In this document: positions 1 to 7,522 of the stretch, one piece after another
How the letters are laid out: the number at the start of each line of letters is the position of its first letter
How positions within the stretch are numbered: position 1 is the stretch's first letter
Position numbers and translations under genes: made by a program
Notes under the pieces: model-generated
Databases searched by the model: none
The model's input: only the letters and a program-made list of their open reading frames with translations
Told to the model about the DNA's origin: nothing
Assembly (NCBI GenBank): GCA_018676385.1
Contig: JABHEX010000046.1
Span: forward strand, 1 to 18,084
Direction: 5' to 3'
Source: Akkermansiaceae bacterium
GTDB taxonomy: Bacteria > Verrucomicrobiota > Verrucomicrobiia > Verrucomicrobiales > Akkermansiaceae
Length of the DNA: 18,084 nucleotides

Positions 1-1
1 A

Positions 2-310
2 CACAGTGGGACGTTCCAGTATCGATTAAATGGATACTTCCAAACCGGTGCCAAGGTCGACGCCTCCGGTGAGATTGATAATCACACATTCGATGATATC
101 TTTGGCCTGAAAAAATACCTGCTTTCGAACCAACGCAAGATTGCCTACAATTTTGCCAAGAAATTTTTCGAGTATGCAAACGGCTACAAACCCAATCTGA
201 ACCAACGTCTCCACCTCTGGAAGTTCATCGATAAACAACCCGGAAACGACAACATGAAAACCCTGGTCACCGAAGTCCTGACCTACTCACTCACCCAGCA
301 AGAACAATGA
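2..310 (+). CDS. C-terminal end of a DUF1592/DUF1588/DUF1585-type protein (5' truncated)
   Basis: Only the last 102 codons are in the window; the gene enters from the left edge. The translation starts HSGTFQYRLNGYF and reads through VDASGEIDNHTFDDIFGLKK to a TGA at 308-310. The G-x-ID-x-x-x-x-F-D-D-I-x-x-L-K-x-x-L pattern followed by a helix and a Y-A-N-G-Y segment is that of the DUF1585 C-terminal domain. That domain normally ends large planctomycete/verrucomicrobial proteins that also carry DUF1587, DUF1592, DUF1588 and sometimes a cytochrome c-like domain; none of those is visible here. Its stop overlaps the start of the next gene (ATGA, 307-310), so the two are probably translationally coupled. 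DUF1592-family and DUF1552 genes are a recurrent pair in these phyla; their biochemical role is not established. The family call is fairly secure, the function is not. Confidence 0.82.
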   Translation, partial: HSGTFQYRLNGYFQTGAKVDASGEIDNHTFDDIFGLKKYLLSNQRKIAYNFAKKFFEYANGYKPNLNQRLHLWKFIDKQPGNDNMKTLVTEVLTYSLTQQEQ

Positions 311-1539
311 AACATTACAACCGCAGAGAGTTTCTAAAATTTGGTGCCGCACTGCCACTGGCGATGCACTCACTCGACCTGCACGCCACCGCAAAATCGA
401 AGTCAGTTGCCCCGCCGAAACGCGTCATCTTCATCTGCAACTCGCTTGGATTCTACGAGCCGAATTTCTTTCCGAAGAAACGCGGTGACTTCTCCACCTC
501 GCAGTATCTCAAGGACATGAAGGTCGCCGACAAGATGACCATCTTCCAGAACCTCTATCACCCGGGGATGGAAACGAGTAACCACGACTCGGAAAAATCC
601 TTCCTCACCGGGGCGCCCGCACCCGAAGCGACAAATTTCTCTAACACGATTTCGCTCGACCAGATCCTCGCCCGCGAGTTGAGTGGTGATACCCGCTTCC
701 CATACCTCTCGTTTAGCATCTATGACCGCGGTTGGGGGTGCTCGTGGAACGACCGTGGTGTTGCCATCCCGCCAATGTACGATGAGAAGGTCATTTTTGA
801 TAAACTCTTCGGTGAGGAAGACCTGAGTGCCAAGAAGCAGCAGATCCGCAACGACCAACACGTCGTCCAGTGTCTCTATCGCGATATGAAACAGCTGCAG
901 CAGCGTGGCGGTAGTCGGGAGAAAATCGAATCCTACCGCACCGTGATCGCCGAGCTGGAAGCGCAACTCAAGCACGAGGAGTTCTGGCTGAAAACAAAAA
1001 AACCTAAAGTCCCTAACACGCTGAACACCGACCAGGAGTTTGCCTTTACCACGAAAATTGAAAACCTGCTCGAGTTATCAAAGCTCGCCTTCCAGACCGA
1101 CTCCACACGGTTGATTACACTTTCTCTCGACTGGATCTACGGTGCGATCAGCGTGCCGGGTGCCACCGGTGGCTGGCATACGCTGTCGCATCACTCAGGG
1201 AAAAAGGATATGCTTACCAAGCTCAGCCGGATCGAAATGGAAATCTCCCGACGCCTGAATAAGTTCCTCACCGATCTCGACCAAATCCAGGAAGGCGACG
1301 GAACTCTGCTGGATAACACCACCGTGGTCATCGGCAGTAACTTCGGCGACGCATCAAACCACACCTGCAACAACCTGCCGACCATCGTCGCTGGCGGCGG
1401 CTACCGTCACCAAGCGCACACCGTGCTCGAGAAACCGACCCCGCTGTGCAACCTCTACCTCGACCTGCTGCACAAGCATAACGTTGATCTTGGGAAATTC
1501 GGTAGCAGTAATAAAGCGATGGGTCTACTCAAGGGGTGA
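307..1539 (+). CDS. DUF1552 domain protein, Tat-exported
   Basis: 410 residues. The N-terminus NRREFLKFGAALPLA is a twin-arginine signal (R6-R7, then E-F-L-K and a hydrophobic stretch), so the protein is expected to be folded and perhaps cofactor-loaded before export. The body matches the DUF1552 family in length and features: a first strand KRVIFICNSLGFYEPNFFP, a segment NLYHPGMETSNHDSEKSFLTG, and a late VVIGSNFGDASNHTCNNLP segment with G-G-G-Y-R-H following. DUF1552 proteins are related in overall plan to DUF1501/alkaline-phosphatase-like secreted proteins, but no reaction has been demonstrated that I can cite. The ATG at 307 overlaps the stop of the upstream DUF1592-type gene, which fixes the start and indicates co-translation. 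No Shine-Dalgarno sequence is seen; the leader is GCAAGAACA directly before ATG. A hairpin lies just past the stop. Confidence 0.9.
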   Translation: MKHYNRREFLKFGAALPLAMHSLDLHATAKSKSVAPPKRVIFICNSLGFYEPNFFPKKRGDFSTSQYLKDMKVADKMTIFQNLYHPGMETSNHDSEKSFLTGAPAPEATNFSNTISLDQILARELSGDTRFPYLSFSIYDRGWGCSWNDRGVAIPPMYDEKVIFDKLFGEEDLSAKKQQIRNDQHVVQCLYRDMKQLQQRGGSREKIESYRTVIAELEAQLKHEEFWLKTKKPKVPNTLNTDQEFAFTTKIENLLELSKLAFQTDSTRLITLSLDWIYGAISVPGATGGWHTLSHHSGKKDMLTKLSRIEMEISRRLNKFLTDLDQIQEGDGTLLDNTTVVIGSNFGDASNHTCNNLPTIVAGGGYRHQAHTVLEKPTPLCNLYLDLLHKHNVDLGKFGSSNKAMGLLKG

Positions 1540-1552
1540 TCTGAGCGTGGTA

Positions 1553-1599
1553 ATCATGCCGAAATAACCGCTTTGTTAGATCGGTTGTCTCGGCGTGAT
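1553..1599 (+). terminator. Strong hairpin after the DUF1552 gene, possible T-tract-less terminator
   Basis: Thirteen bases after the DUF1552 stop, 1553-1562 (ATCATGCCGA) pairs with 1590-1599 (TCGGCGTGAT) over 10 bp with one G-U pair. After a 3/3 internal loop, AACCG (1566-1570) pairs with CGGTT (1582-1586) around an 11-nt loop. No T run follows on the + strand, so an intrinsic terminator is not proven; a transcript-end-stabilising hairpin is equally possible. Placement right after the two-gene operon favours a 3'-end role. The rest of the interval up to 1769 holds no convincing gene. Confidence 0.45.
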
Positions 1600-1769
1600 G
1601 TCTCTGCCCATCTGACCGCCCTAGCTTTGAGTCTACTCACCTAAATCAAGACAAGCCCAAGAAGAGATGAGGTCGGCGCCAAACGTTACGGACCTGGTCC
1701 TCATTTGGAAAAGATCACTGCGCAGGCGAGATCTTTATGCCTCTGAGCGGCCTTGAGCCACACTGAAAC

Positions 1770-1800
1770 AAAAAACCCCACTCCGTAGAAAGGAACGGGG
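1770..1800 (-). terminator. Intrinsic terminator of the Sel1-repeat gene
   Basis: Read on the minus strand: CCCCGTTCC (1800-1792) pairs with GGAGTGGGG (1784-1776) over 9 bp including two G-U pairs, with a 7-nt loop, followed by TTTTTT (1775-1770). On the plus strand the two wobble positions become mismatches and there is no T run, so it acts for the minus-strand gene that stops at 1832. Confidence 0.85.
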
Positions 1801-1831
1801 GTTGATGTTCGAGTGCAAAGCTCGGATAGTG

Positions 1832-3394
1832 TTACGGCTTCGGTTTTTGTCCGGCGGCGAGGCGTTTTTTTCCTTCGGTAAGTTGTTCTGGACTCATGGC
1901 GACGTACAGGTCGTCGCGCACTTTGATGGCGAGCTTGGCGGCGGGTGAATTCCGGGAAACCAATTGAGTGGCGTTGTGGGCGTGGATGTAGGCTTCTATG
2001 AGATCCTGTTTGCCGCCTACGCCATTGGCGAGGACTTCCGCATACTTGATTCGACCGCCTAGGTTGCCGCCCTTGGCAGAAAGTTCGAAGAGTCGACGCG
2101 CCGCGCTGAGGTCGCGGCTGACGCCTTGGCCTTTTTCATACATCCCGCCGAGCTGCAGCTGCGCCTGAGCGTGGCTGTTGCGGGCTGCACGGTCGAACCA
2201 GGCGGCGGCGGCGACGAGGTCTTGTTGCACACCATTTCCCTGCTGGTAGCACACGCCGATCTGGTATTCGGCCTCGACTAGTCCGGCACCAGCAGAGCGT
2301 AGGAGCCACAGCAGCACCTCGGCTTTGTGTTTGGGTTTTTCATCCATAGTGTCGAGCATGACCGAAAGGTTATACATACATACGGCATGCTCGAGTTCGG
2401 CACCATGTCGGTAGAGCGCGAGTGCTTTGCCCTTGTCCTTTTTTAATCCGCCGAGGCCGTGTTCGTGGAAGGTGGCGAGTCGGTAGATGGCGGGCGGCAC
2501 TTTTTGTTTCGCGCCCTGGCGGTAATAGTCCAGTGCGGTTTCCTGTGATTTTACGGTTCCCCATCCGTTTTCGTGTATTTGTCCGAGGTAATAGAGTCCG
2601 TAGGAGTCGCCGAGTTGGTTGAGGCGGGAGAACCAGTCGCGGGCTTTGGAGAAGTTTTGCCTCGCGGGGTCGGCACTCAGGTAGAACTCGCCGAGCGCAC
2701 GCATGGCTCCAGGGTGTTTTACCTCGGCGGCTTTCTTGAGCCAGCTCTCGGCGAGCTTCATATCGGGCTTGACCTTGGTTTTGGGGTCGCCGTCGCGGTA
2801 CAGTTGGCCGAGCACGAATGCGGCATCGGATTGAAACGGCCCGCTGGATTGGGCAGCTTGAGTCAGGTATTTAATGGCCTTGGTGGCGTCGGCAGGGTAG
2901 CCGTAGCCTGAGAGGTGCGCCAGACCGAGCCGGAGCTGTGCGGCTGCCATGCCTCTGCGGGCGAAGCCCTCGAGCTGTGTGCGTGCATCGTCAAAATCCT
3001 TGAGGTTATCAGGGGAGGCGAAGCGGAGGAGGACGAGTTCTTCACCGGCCTGGCGGCTTCCTTTGTCGGCTGCTTTTTTGAAGTTTTCCTTGGCGAGTTT
3101 GAGATTTTTGGGCGTGCCCCGTCCCTCGCGATGCATCACGGCTATCGCCAAGTAGGCGTTGAGTTCACCGCGTTTGGCCGCAGCAGTGAACATCTTGAAT
3201 GCCTGCTCGTGGAGACCTTTTTTTGACAAACGGAATCCTTCGCGGATTTCTTCGGAGGTTTCATCGGTGTCGCTGCTGCTTTCGATCTTATCGAGGTTGA
3301 AGTTCTCCACGGCGTGAATCGCTGCACCTACGGGTGAAATAGCTATCAGCAGGGAAATGAAGAGTGAGGGGAGGATGATCGAAGTTTTATTCAT
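1832..3394 (-). CDS. Secreted Sel1-like (TPR-type) repeat protein
   Basis: 520 residues from the ATG at 3394. An in-frame ATG at 3439 adds 15 residues before it, but MNKTSIILPSLFISLLIAISPVGAA from 3394 forms a regular Sec signal peptide, so 3394 is preferred. The rest is a run of roughly ten Sel1-type helical repeats of about 36 residues, recognisable by blocks such as AYLAIAVMHREGRGT, AQLRLGLAHLSGYGY, AMRALGEFYLS, GLYYLGQIHENGWGT, AEYQIGVCYQQGNGV and AQLQLGGMYEKGQGV, each followed by A-x-x-W/L-F-x-x-A-A. The last repeat runs into MSPEQLTEGKKRLA, a common way for these proteins to end. Sel1 repeats form solenoid scaffolds for protein contacts; no catalytic domain is present, so an extracytoplasmic binding or assembly role is inferred. 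It stands alone on its strand with its own terminator. No Shine-Dalgarno sequence is apparent. Confidence 0.9.
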   Translation of the reverse strand: MNKTSIILPSLFISLLIAISPVGAAIHAVENFNLDKIESSSDTDETSEEIREGFRLSKKGLHEQAFKMFTAAAKRGELNAYLAIAVMHREGRGTPKNLKLAKENFKKAADKGSRQAGEELVLLRFASPDNLKDFDDARTQLEGFARRGMAAAQLRLGLAHLSGYGYPADATKAIKYLTQAAQSSGPFQSDAAFVLGQLYRDGDPKTKVKPDMKLAESWLKKAAEVKHPGAMRALGEFYLSADPARQNFSKARDWFSRLNQLGDSYGLYYLGQIHENGWGTVKSQETALDYYRQGAKQKVPPAIYRLATFHEHGLGGLKKDKGKALALYRHGAELEHAVCMYNLSVMLDTMDEKPKHKAEVLLWLLRSAGAGLVEAEYQIGVCYQQGNGVQQDLVAAAAWFDRAARNSHAQAQLQLGGMYEKGQGVSRDLSAARRLFELSAKGGNLGGRIKYAEVLANGVGGKQDLIEAYIHAHNATQLVSRNSPAAKLAIKVRDDLYVAMSPEQLTEGKKRLAAGQKPKP

Positions 3395-3512
3395 ATCGGG
3401 GTGTGGGTGCGGATTTGTCAGAACTCTAAGAGAATGCATTGGTATGTCGAGTGCTCTGGAGAAACCTCAAACTAGAGATGTCTCCTTGGTTCTTGGGTAA
3501 TTGAACAGGAAC

Positions 3513-3546
3513 AAAAAACCCGCCCCCTAGTGATGGGAGCGGGGTT
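3513..3546 (-). terminator. Intrinsic terminator of the first PEP-CTERM gene
   Basis: Minus strand: AACCCCGCTCCC (3546-3535) pairs with GGGGGCGGGT (3527 downward) with one bulged C, followed by TTTTTT (3518-3513). It lies 29 bp after the stop at 3576. Its sequence closely resembles the terminator of the second PEP-CTERM gene at 9514-9548, including the shared CCCATCAC. Confidence 0.87.
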
Positions 3547-3644
3547 GGAAGGATGGTTGGTTTTCCGAGGCCGGGTTACTTGCGACGGCGGAGAATCAGA
3601 GCAAGACCACCGAGACCGAGAAGAGCGGTGCTGGATGGCTCTGG
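3513..3644 (-). repeat. 3' cassette, copy 1: PEP-CTERM codons, 3' UTR and terminator
   Basis: From the PEP codons (3644) to the T run (3513) this stretch is alignable with 9414-9548. By hand count 56 of 69 coding bases agree from the first Pro codon through the stop, and 16 of the first 23 bases after the stop agree without a gap. The terminators then share AACCCC, CT and CCCATCAC. The proteins upstream of this point are unrelated. Confidence 0.75.
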
Positions 3645-4820
3645 GATGGCGGTGAGGCCAGTCAGGTAGACGATGCCTGCGCCGCCGTCGACCAGGCTGG
3701 CGCCGGATGCGTCGTAGTTCGTTGCGCCGGTGGTGTCAAAAGTGCCAGTGAAGCCACTGATGTCGACTGTTGCTCCGACGTCGTAGGTGAACACGGCCAA
3801 TTGGTCGGAGGCTTCGGGTGTGCCTCCGGCATCGGTGATCTTGAGGACCATGTCATCGACATAGAGCGCGCTCAAAGTGCCGTCAACGTCGATGGTGTCG
3901 GTGGTATTACCAGCACCAAGTTCCCATTCATAGATCGAGCCGTCCAGCATCTGCAGGGAGCGGTTGGCTCTGTCTCCGGTTGGGTTGCCGCCGGAACCAC
4001 CCCAATCAACGGTCATGGTGCCGATGCTGTTGCCGGGTGCAAGCATGGTGCCGCTACTGACTTTCAACTCCGTGCGTCGGTCGTTGTTGCGCAGTGTCGC
4101 GTTGCCGCTGACCGTGCCGTCGGTGTAGACGTGGCCTGAGTACATTGACGTAGCGGTGCCGTTGATGACCAGCGTGCCTTGGCTGACCCGGATCGTGCCT
4201 GTCGTGATGTCGCCAGTGGTCCATGTGCTGGTTCCTTGTTTGTAGACCGTGCCGTATCGGTCCCCACCACCGTAGGCAATCGAAGTGACTGTGTTGCCGG
4301 CTGTTGAGCCAGACAGGTAAATTCCCGATTTATCTCTGGTGCCTGTGTTGTCCGGGTTCAGGACGGCTCCAAGCGTTTGAGTTCCACTGCTAGGGGCGAA
4401 AAAAATTCCTTCGTATCCGTTTCCAGCGGGTCCGTCGAAGATGTTGACCAGTGGGCTACCGGTAATGGCGGAGGTGATCGTGTGATTGTGGGTGTTATTT
4501 GAGTTACTGATCACCGATCCTGCATCAAAGTTCAGCGTGCCGCCGTCAATGGAGTATCCACCGCCAGCGGAGGTGAAGTCGATGTTGTGGACGTTGACGG
4601 TGCCAGTTACCGTGACGGCACCGGGGGTGCCTTCAAAGGTGGCGTTGTTATAATCGCTCCAGGCGTCAGTATATGGACCGCCTGTGCCTGCGCCCCAGCT
4701 GGAGTCGCCCCAGTTGCCTGAGCCGTCCCAAAATTGGTCGGCTGCATTCGCCAGTGAGGCCACAGCCAGACATCCCAACGTCGTGATGAGGGGGGTGATG
4801 AGTGTGTATTTCTTTTTCAT
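3576..4820 (-). CDS. PEP-CTERM protein with autotransporter-passenger-like beta-helix repeats
   Basis: 414 residues. A Sec signal peptide (residues 1-26, ending LASLANA-like at VASLANAADQ) is followed by FWDGSGNWGDSSW, a typical opening of proteins with autotransporter-associated beta-strand repeats. The middle is rich in G, T, S, N and D, with GTLVINGTA, GTVSGNATL and LAPGNSIGTMTVDWGGSG, matching the passenger-associated repeat pattern. The C-terminus has the motif PEP, a hydrophobic TALLGLGGLALIL helix and an RRRK tail, i.e. a PEP-CTERM sorting signal of the short verrucomicrobial type, normally processed by an exosortase. There is no C-terminal beta-barrel, so this is not a classical type V autotransporter; surface or extracellular-matrix display is inferred. 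It is monocistronic with its own terminator. No exosortase gene is in the window. Confidence 0.9.
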   Translation of the reverse strand: MKKKYTLITPLITTLGCLAVASLANAADQFWDGSGNWGDSSWGAGTGGPYTDAWSDYNNATFEGTPGAVTVTGTVNVHNIDFTSAGGGYSIDGGTLNFDAGSVISNSNNTHNHTITSAITGSPLVNIFDGPAGNGYEGIFFAPSSGTQTLGAVLNPDNTGTRDKSGIYLSGSTAGNTVTSIAYGGGDRYGTVYKQGTSTWTTGDITTGTIRVSQGTLVINGTATSMYSGHVYTDGTVSGNATLRNNDRRTELKVSSGTMLAPGNSIGTMTVDWGGSGGNPTGDRANRSLQMLDGSIYEWELGAGNTTDTIDVDGTLSALYVDDMVLKITDAGGTPEASDQLAVFTYDVGATVDISGFTGTFDTTGATNYDASGASLVDGGAGIVYLTGLTAIPEPSSTALLGLGGLALILRRRK

Positions 4821-5206
4821 GGTCGTATTATTTGTTTTTTGGGTAATGGATATTCGTTACTGTCACTCATTTCGGAGTCGAGTAGCTGTAACTAATGTAA
4901 ATCGTATAAGGGGGGGGGTGTGGCAAGATGAAAATGTGATAAATTTTCATAAGTTTTCCAAATTGCATGGAGAGGTTAAGTTTTAGTTCGCAGCTATCAT
5001 CCCAAGCCATTCATGTGCCAGCCTCTATCCGTGCTGAAACATAAGCATGAAAGACGTTGCTGGCTGCGGCCAGATACCTTGATCGACATTTCATTTGCCG
5101 AGTAGAGATCGTATTCGTTAGAAAAAACCGAGGCCTATGACGTTATCTATATGAATAAATCACAAAAAACATGTCACAAAATAAATTGAAATATACAATG
5201 ATAAGT
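4821..5206. other. Intergenic region between divergent genes, with a G9 tract and an AT-rich dyad
   Basis: 386 bp separating the minus-strand PEP-CTERM gene from the plus-strand exported protein, so it must hold promoters for both. I see no gene in it. It contains a run of nine G (4910-4918), a perfect 8-bp inverted repeat ATGAAAAT (4928-4935) / ATTTTCAT (4943-4950) with a 7-nt spacer, and a small hairpin CTGGC-TGCG-GCCAG near 5070. The last 50 bp are strongly AT-rich. No convincing -35/-10 pair could be assigned by eye. Confidence 0.5.
4928..4950. promoter_or_regulatory. AT-rich inverted repeat, possible operator
   Basis: ATGAAAAT and ATTTTCAT form a perfect 8-bp dyad around GTGATAA. It lies 108 bp upstream of the PEP-CTERM start and about 255 bp upstream of the rightward gene. 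It may be a protein-binding site; there is no T run for termination and no second copy was noticed in the window. Confidence 0.3.
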
Positions 5207-5908
5207 ATGAAAGCAATATTACTGATGATTTTCGTGTTCACTTTTTCTTTATCACTGGAGGCTGACGAGGTTCGGCCTACTGGCAAACATACACTGACTG
5301 AGGTCGACGGTATTCTGCGGGAATACGTTGGGCGTGGAGTGTTGACTAAGGAGGAGGAAAAAACAGTCATTGAACTGGCCAAGAAGCGTGGAATAGAAAA
5401 AGTTTCCAAGATCAGGACCTACTACCGGCTGCCCACGTTTCTGCGTGGTATTTCCGTGTATGGAGACGAGCAGGTTAACGGGCGCGAGGTTCTCAGCCTA
5501 ATGTTAAGAGTCAATCGCAAAGGCTGGACACGCGCAGGCAGATCTCCAGAAAAAACAGATATTCAGCTCGGTGACTTTTGGGCAGGAGAGGCATCGCCCC
5601 GTAAAACAACTATCCTGATGGTTGGTAAAGAGGAATACCAGATACCAAGTCCCCACGGTCTCACCGCTGAACAGTGTGACTCAATGCTCAAGAAGCTTCA
5701 GAACGGAAAATTTACTCTAGCACCAACGGCTCAAAAAAATTGGTTGGCTGGAATTGATTGGAAAAAGCCCACTTCATTCAGCAAGTTTGGCGATAACATA
5801 AGTGCCTCATTCAGCGCAAATGGAAAAAAGAGCGGGTGGTATACCCTCAATATTAGCCTCGACGGCGAAAAACTCTTGATCAGTGAAATCAGTCTCGCCA
5901 TGCCGTAG
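5207..5908 (+). CDS. Unrecognised exported protein
   Basis: 233 residues from the ATG at 5207. In-frame ATGs at 5171 and 5198 are possible, but MKAILLMIFVFTFSLSLEA from 5207 is a compact Sec signal peptide and is preferred. I do not recognise the family. The mature part begins with a predicted helical segment (residues about 30-60, LTEVDGILREYVGRGVLTKEEEKTVIELAKKRG), followed by a mixed alpha/beta region rich in K and R, with IRTYYRLPTFLRG and, near the end, SGWYTLNISLDGEKLLISEIS. A lone Cys is present (AEQCDSM). No transmembrane helix other than the signal and no catalytic motif is visible. Its base composition looks more AT-rich than the adjacent sulfatase. The sulfatase start lies 44 bp downstream on the same strand, so the two are probably co-transcribed, which links it loosely to sulfate-ester processing; that is inference only. 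Confidence 0.7.
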   Translation: MKAILLMIFVFTFSLSLEADEVRPTGKHTLTEVDGILREYVGRGVLTKEEEKTVIELAKKRGIEKVSKIRTYYRLPTFLRGISVYGDEQVNGREVLSLMLRVNRKGWTRAGRSPEKTDIQLGDFWAGEASPRKTTILMVGKEEYQIPSPHGLTAEQCDSMLKKLQNGKFTLAPTAQKNWLAGIDWKKPTSFSKFGDNISASFSANGKKSGWYTLNISLDGEKLLISEISLAMP

Positions 5909-5921
5909 GATAAACTTATCC
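5908..5921. promoter_or_regulatory. 14-bp near-palindrome between exported protein and sulfatase
   Basis: GGATAA, AC, TTATCC is a perfect 6-bp dyad with a 2-bp centre that starts on the last base of the upstream stop codon and lies 32 bp before the sulfatase ATG. It could be a regulator site or a small transcript hairpin. A further CTTATC follows at 5924, giving three GATAA/TTATC boxes in 22 bp. Confidence 0.3.
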
Positions 5922-5952
5922 TGCTTATCATTAATTGGCCCATGCAAATTTC

Positions 5953-7440
5953 ATGAAGTTTCTCAGCTACTTCTTCCTTGTCCTCTTTGTTAGTATCCTC
6001 GTCGTTTTCGCAGGCAAAAAACCTAACATCATTTTCCTGTTAGCGGATGACCATCGCGCAGACACGATCGGCGCTCACGGCAACCCACACATCCAGACAC
6101 CTAACCTCGACCGTTTATCAGAGGAGGGGGTAAGCTTCCTGCGCAACTACTGCGCCGGATCGTTCAGCGGTGCCGTCTGCGTTGCCAGCCGCGCCATGCT
6201 CATGACCGGTCATCATTGGAAGACGATCAAACAAAAACCCAAGAACTGGGGTGCGCATCCATTGCTGCCTGCCCGTCTCGCCGAGAAGGGTGGCTATCGA
6301 ACGTTTATCGTCGGCAAGTGGCATAACGGCCTCGGCACCTTGCGGCGTGCCTTTTCCTCGGGTAAGTCCGTCTACATGGGCGGCATGTGCGATCACACGT
6401 CGTTCCAAGTGCAGGACCTCACCGACGGCAAACTCTCCGAAAAACGCAACGCTGGTGCATTCTCCAGCACCGTCTTTGCCGACGCCGCGATCGACTTCGT
6501 AAAGAATACCAAAACCGACCGGCCGTTTTTCCTCTATGTCGCTTTCACCGCGCCGCACGACCCACGCAACCCGCCGGAAAAATTTCGTCAAATTTACTAC
6601 GACAAACGCCCGCCATTACCGAAGAATTACCTCCCTCAGCATCCGTTCAAGAATGGTCCCCAGGCGATGATGGGGCGCGACGAGGGACTCGCCGCATGGC
6701 CACGCGCCAAGGAAGTCATCAGCGACCAGCTCTGCGAGTATTATGGCCTAGTCACTCATCTTGATGAACAGGTTGGGCGTATCATGAAAGCTGTGCAAAA
6801 CAGCCCGCATGCCAATAATACGTATCTCATCTACACCGCCGACCACGGCCTCGCTATGGGCAGTCATGGGTTGTTAGGAAAGCAGAACGTCTACGAGCAA
6901 AGCATGGCCTGCCCGCTGATCATCCGTGGTCCGGGGATACCCGCCGGCCACACTAACAAGTCATTCACCTACGTACACGATCTTCACGCCACCGTCTACG
7001 CCATGGCGGATGTTAAAGCACCCAAAGGCATCGACGCCAAAGACCTCACCCCCCTTTGGCAGGGAAAATCCCAGTCCGTGCGAGATTCCGTCTTTCTTCC
7101 GTTCCAGAACAACCAGCGTGCGATCAACGACGGCCGCTGGAAACTGCACATCTACCCTAAGATCAACCATCGGCTCCTGTTCGACCTCCAATCCGATCCG
7201 CACGAGATGCACAACCTCGCCACTAATCTCGAACACGCCGCAGAGATCAAACGACTGGAATCTCTAATGGGGAAATGGCGAACGCGCCTCGGTGACAACG
7301 ACCCGCTCCAGTTCGATAACCCAGAACCCAAGGAAGCCCACTACAATAACTCCAAACGCACCCTCGATGTCTGGCAGCCTCAATGGATCCGCGACAAATA
7401 CTTCGGTGGTCGCAACACCCCGAACCACGGCAAGAGATAG
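5953..7440 (+). CDS. Formylglycine-dependent S1 family sulfatase, exported
   Basis: 495 residues from the ATG at 5953. A TTG at 5935 would add six residues, but MKFLSYFFLVLFVSILVVFA from 5953 is a proper signal sequence. Hydrolyses sulfate esters outside the cytoplasm; substrate unknown. The N-terminal block PNIIFLLADDHR gives the first metal ligands (D32, D33). The activation motif is C76-V-A-S-R80 (C-x-A-x-R variant of C-x-P-S-R) followed by MLMTG; C76 must be converted to formylglycine. K122-W-H124 and H202 (APHD) are the expected active-site residues, and D297-H298 with K310 complete the calcium/sulfate pocket. The C-terminus LFDLQSDPHEMHNLA is the usual strand and turn of this family. 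Length is typical and all key residues are present, so it should be active if an FGly-generating enzyme or anaerobic maturase exists elsewhere. No transporter or glycoside hydrolase sits beside it. The subfamily cannot be assigned by eye. Confidence 0.93.
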   Translation: MKFLSYFFLVLFVSILVVFAGKKPNIIFLLADDHRADTIGAHGNPHIQTPNLDRLSEEGVSFLRNYCAGSFSGAVCVASRAMLMTGHHWKTIKQKPKNWGAHPLLPARLAEKGGYRTFIVGKWHNGLGTLRRAFSSGKSVYMGGMCDHTSFQVQDLTDGKLSEKRNAGAFSSTVFADAAIDFVKNTKTDRPFFLYVAFTAPHDPRNPPEKFRQIYYDKRPPLPKNYLPQHPFKNGPQAMMGRDEGLAAWPRAKEVISDQLCEYYGLVTHLDEQVGRIMKAVQNSPHANNTYLIYTADHGLAMGSHGLLGKQNVYEQSMACPLIIRGPGIPAGHTNKSFTYVHDLHATVYAMADVKAPKGIDAKDLTPLWQGKSQSVRDSVFLPFQNNQRAINDGRWKLHIYPKINHRLLFDLQSDPHEMHNLATNLEHAAEIKRLESLMGKWRTRLGDNDPLQFDNPEPKEAHYNNSKRTLDVWQPQWIRDKYFGGRNTPNHGKR

Positions 7441-7522
7441 TGATAATGATGCAATATCACCCCAGAATAAAAAACGATGTGTTTCTTGTTTTTCAACTGA
7501 CTTCTCAGCATCACCGCCCTCA

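Noticed and set aside
403..975. 190-codon open frame on the minus strand
   Set aside because: Lies wholly inside the DUF1552 gene on the opposite strand, has no recognisable domain and a composition expected of a reversed GC-rich gene.
1710..1736. AAAGATC/GATCTTT 7-bp dyad with a 13-nt loop
   Set aside because: Weak, A/T-rich stem, with a much better terminator a few dozen bases away; no clear role.
1540..1769. Possible gene remnant between the DUF1552 and Sel1 genes
   Set aside because: No frame of useful length and no recognisable protein fragment; only the hairpin could be supported.
2573..3226. Plus-strand open frames of 100-112 codons across the Sel1 gene
   Set aside because: Shadows of the regular helical repeat codons on the other strand.
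5935..5952. TTG start for the sulfatase
   Set aside because: Would add six residues, MAHANF, ahead of a complete signal sequence that begins at the ATG at 5953.
7470..7493. AAAAAC/GTTTTT hairpin between sulfatase and regulator as a bidirectional terminator
   Set aside because: Only six mostly A-T pairs around a 12-nt loop; too weak to claim.
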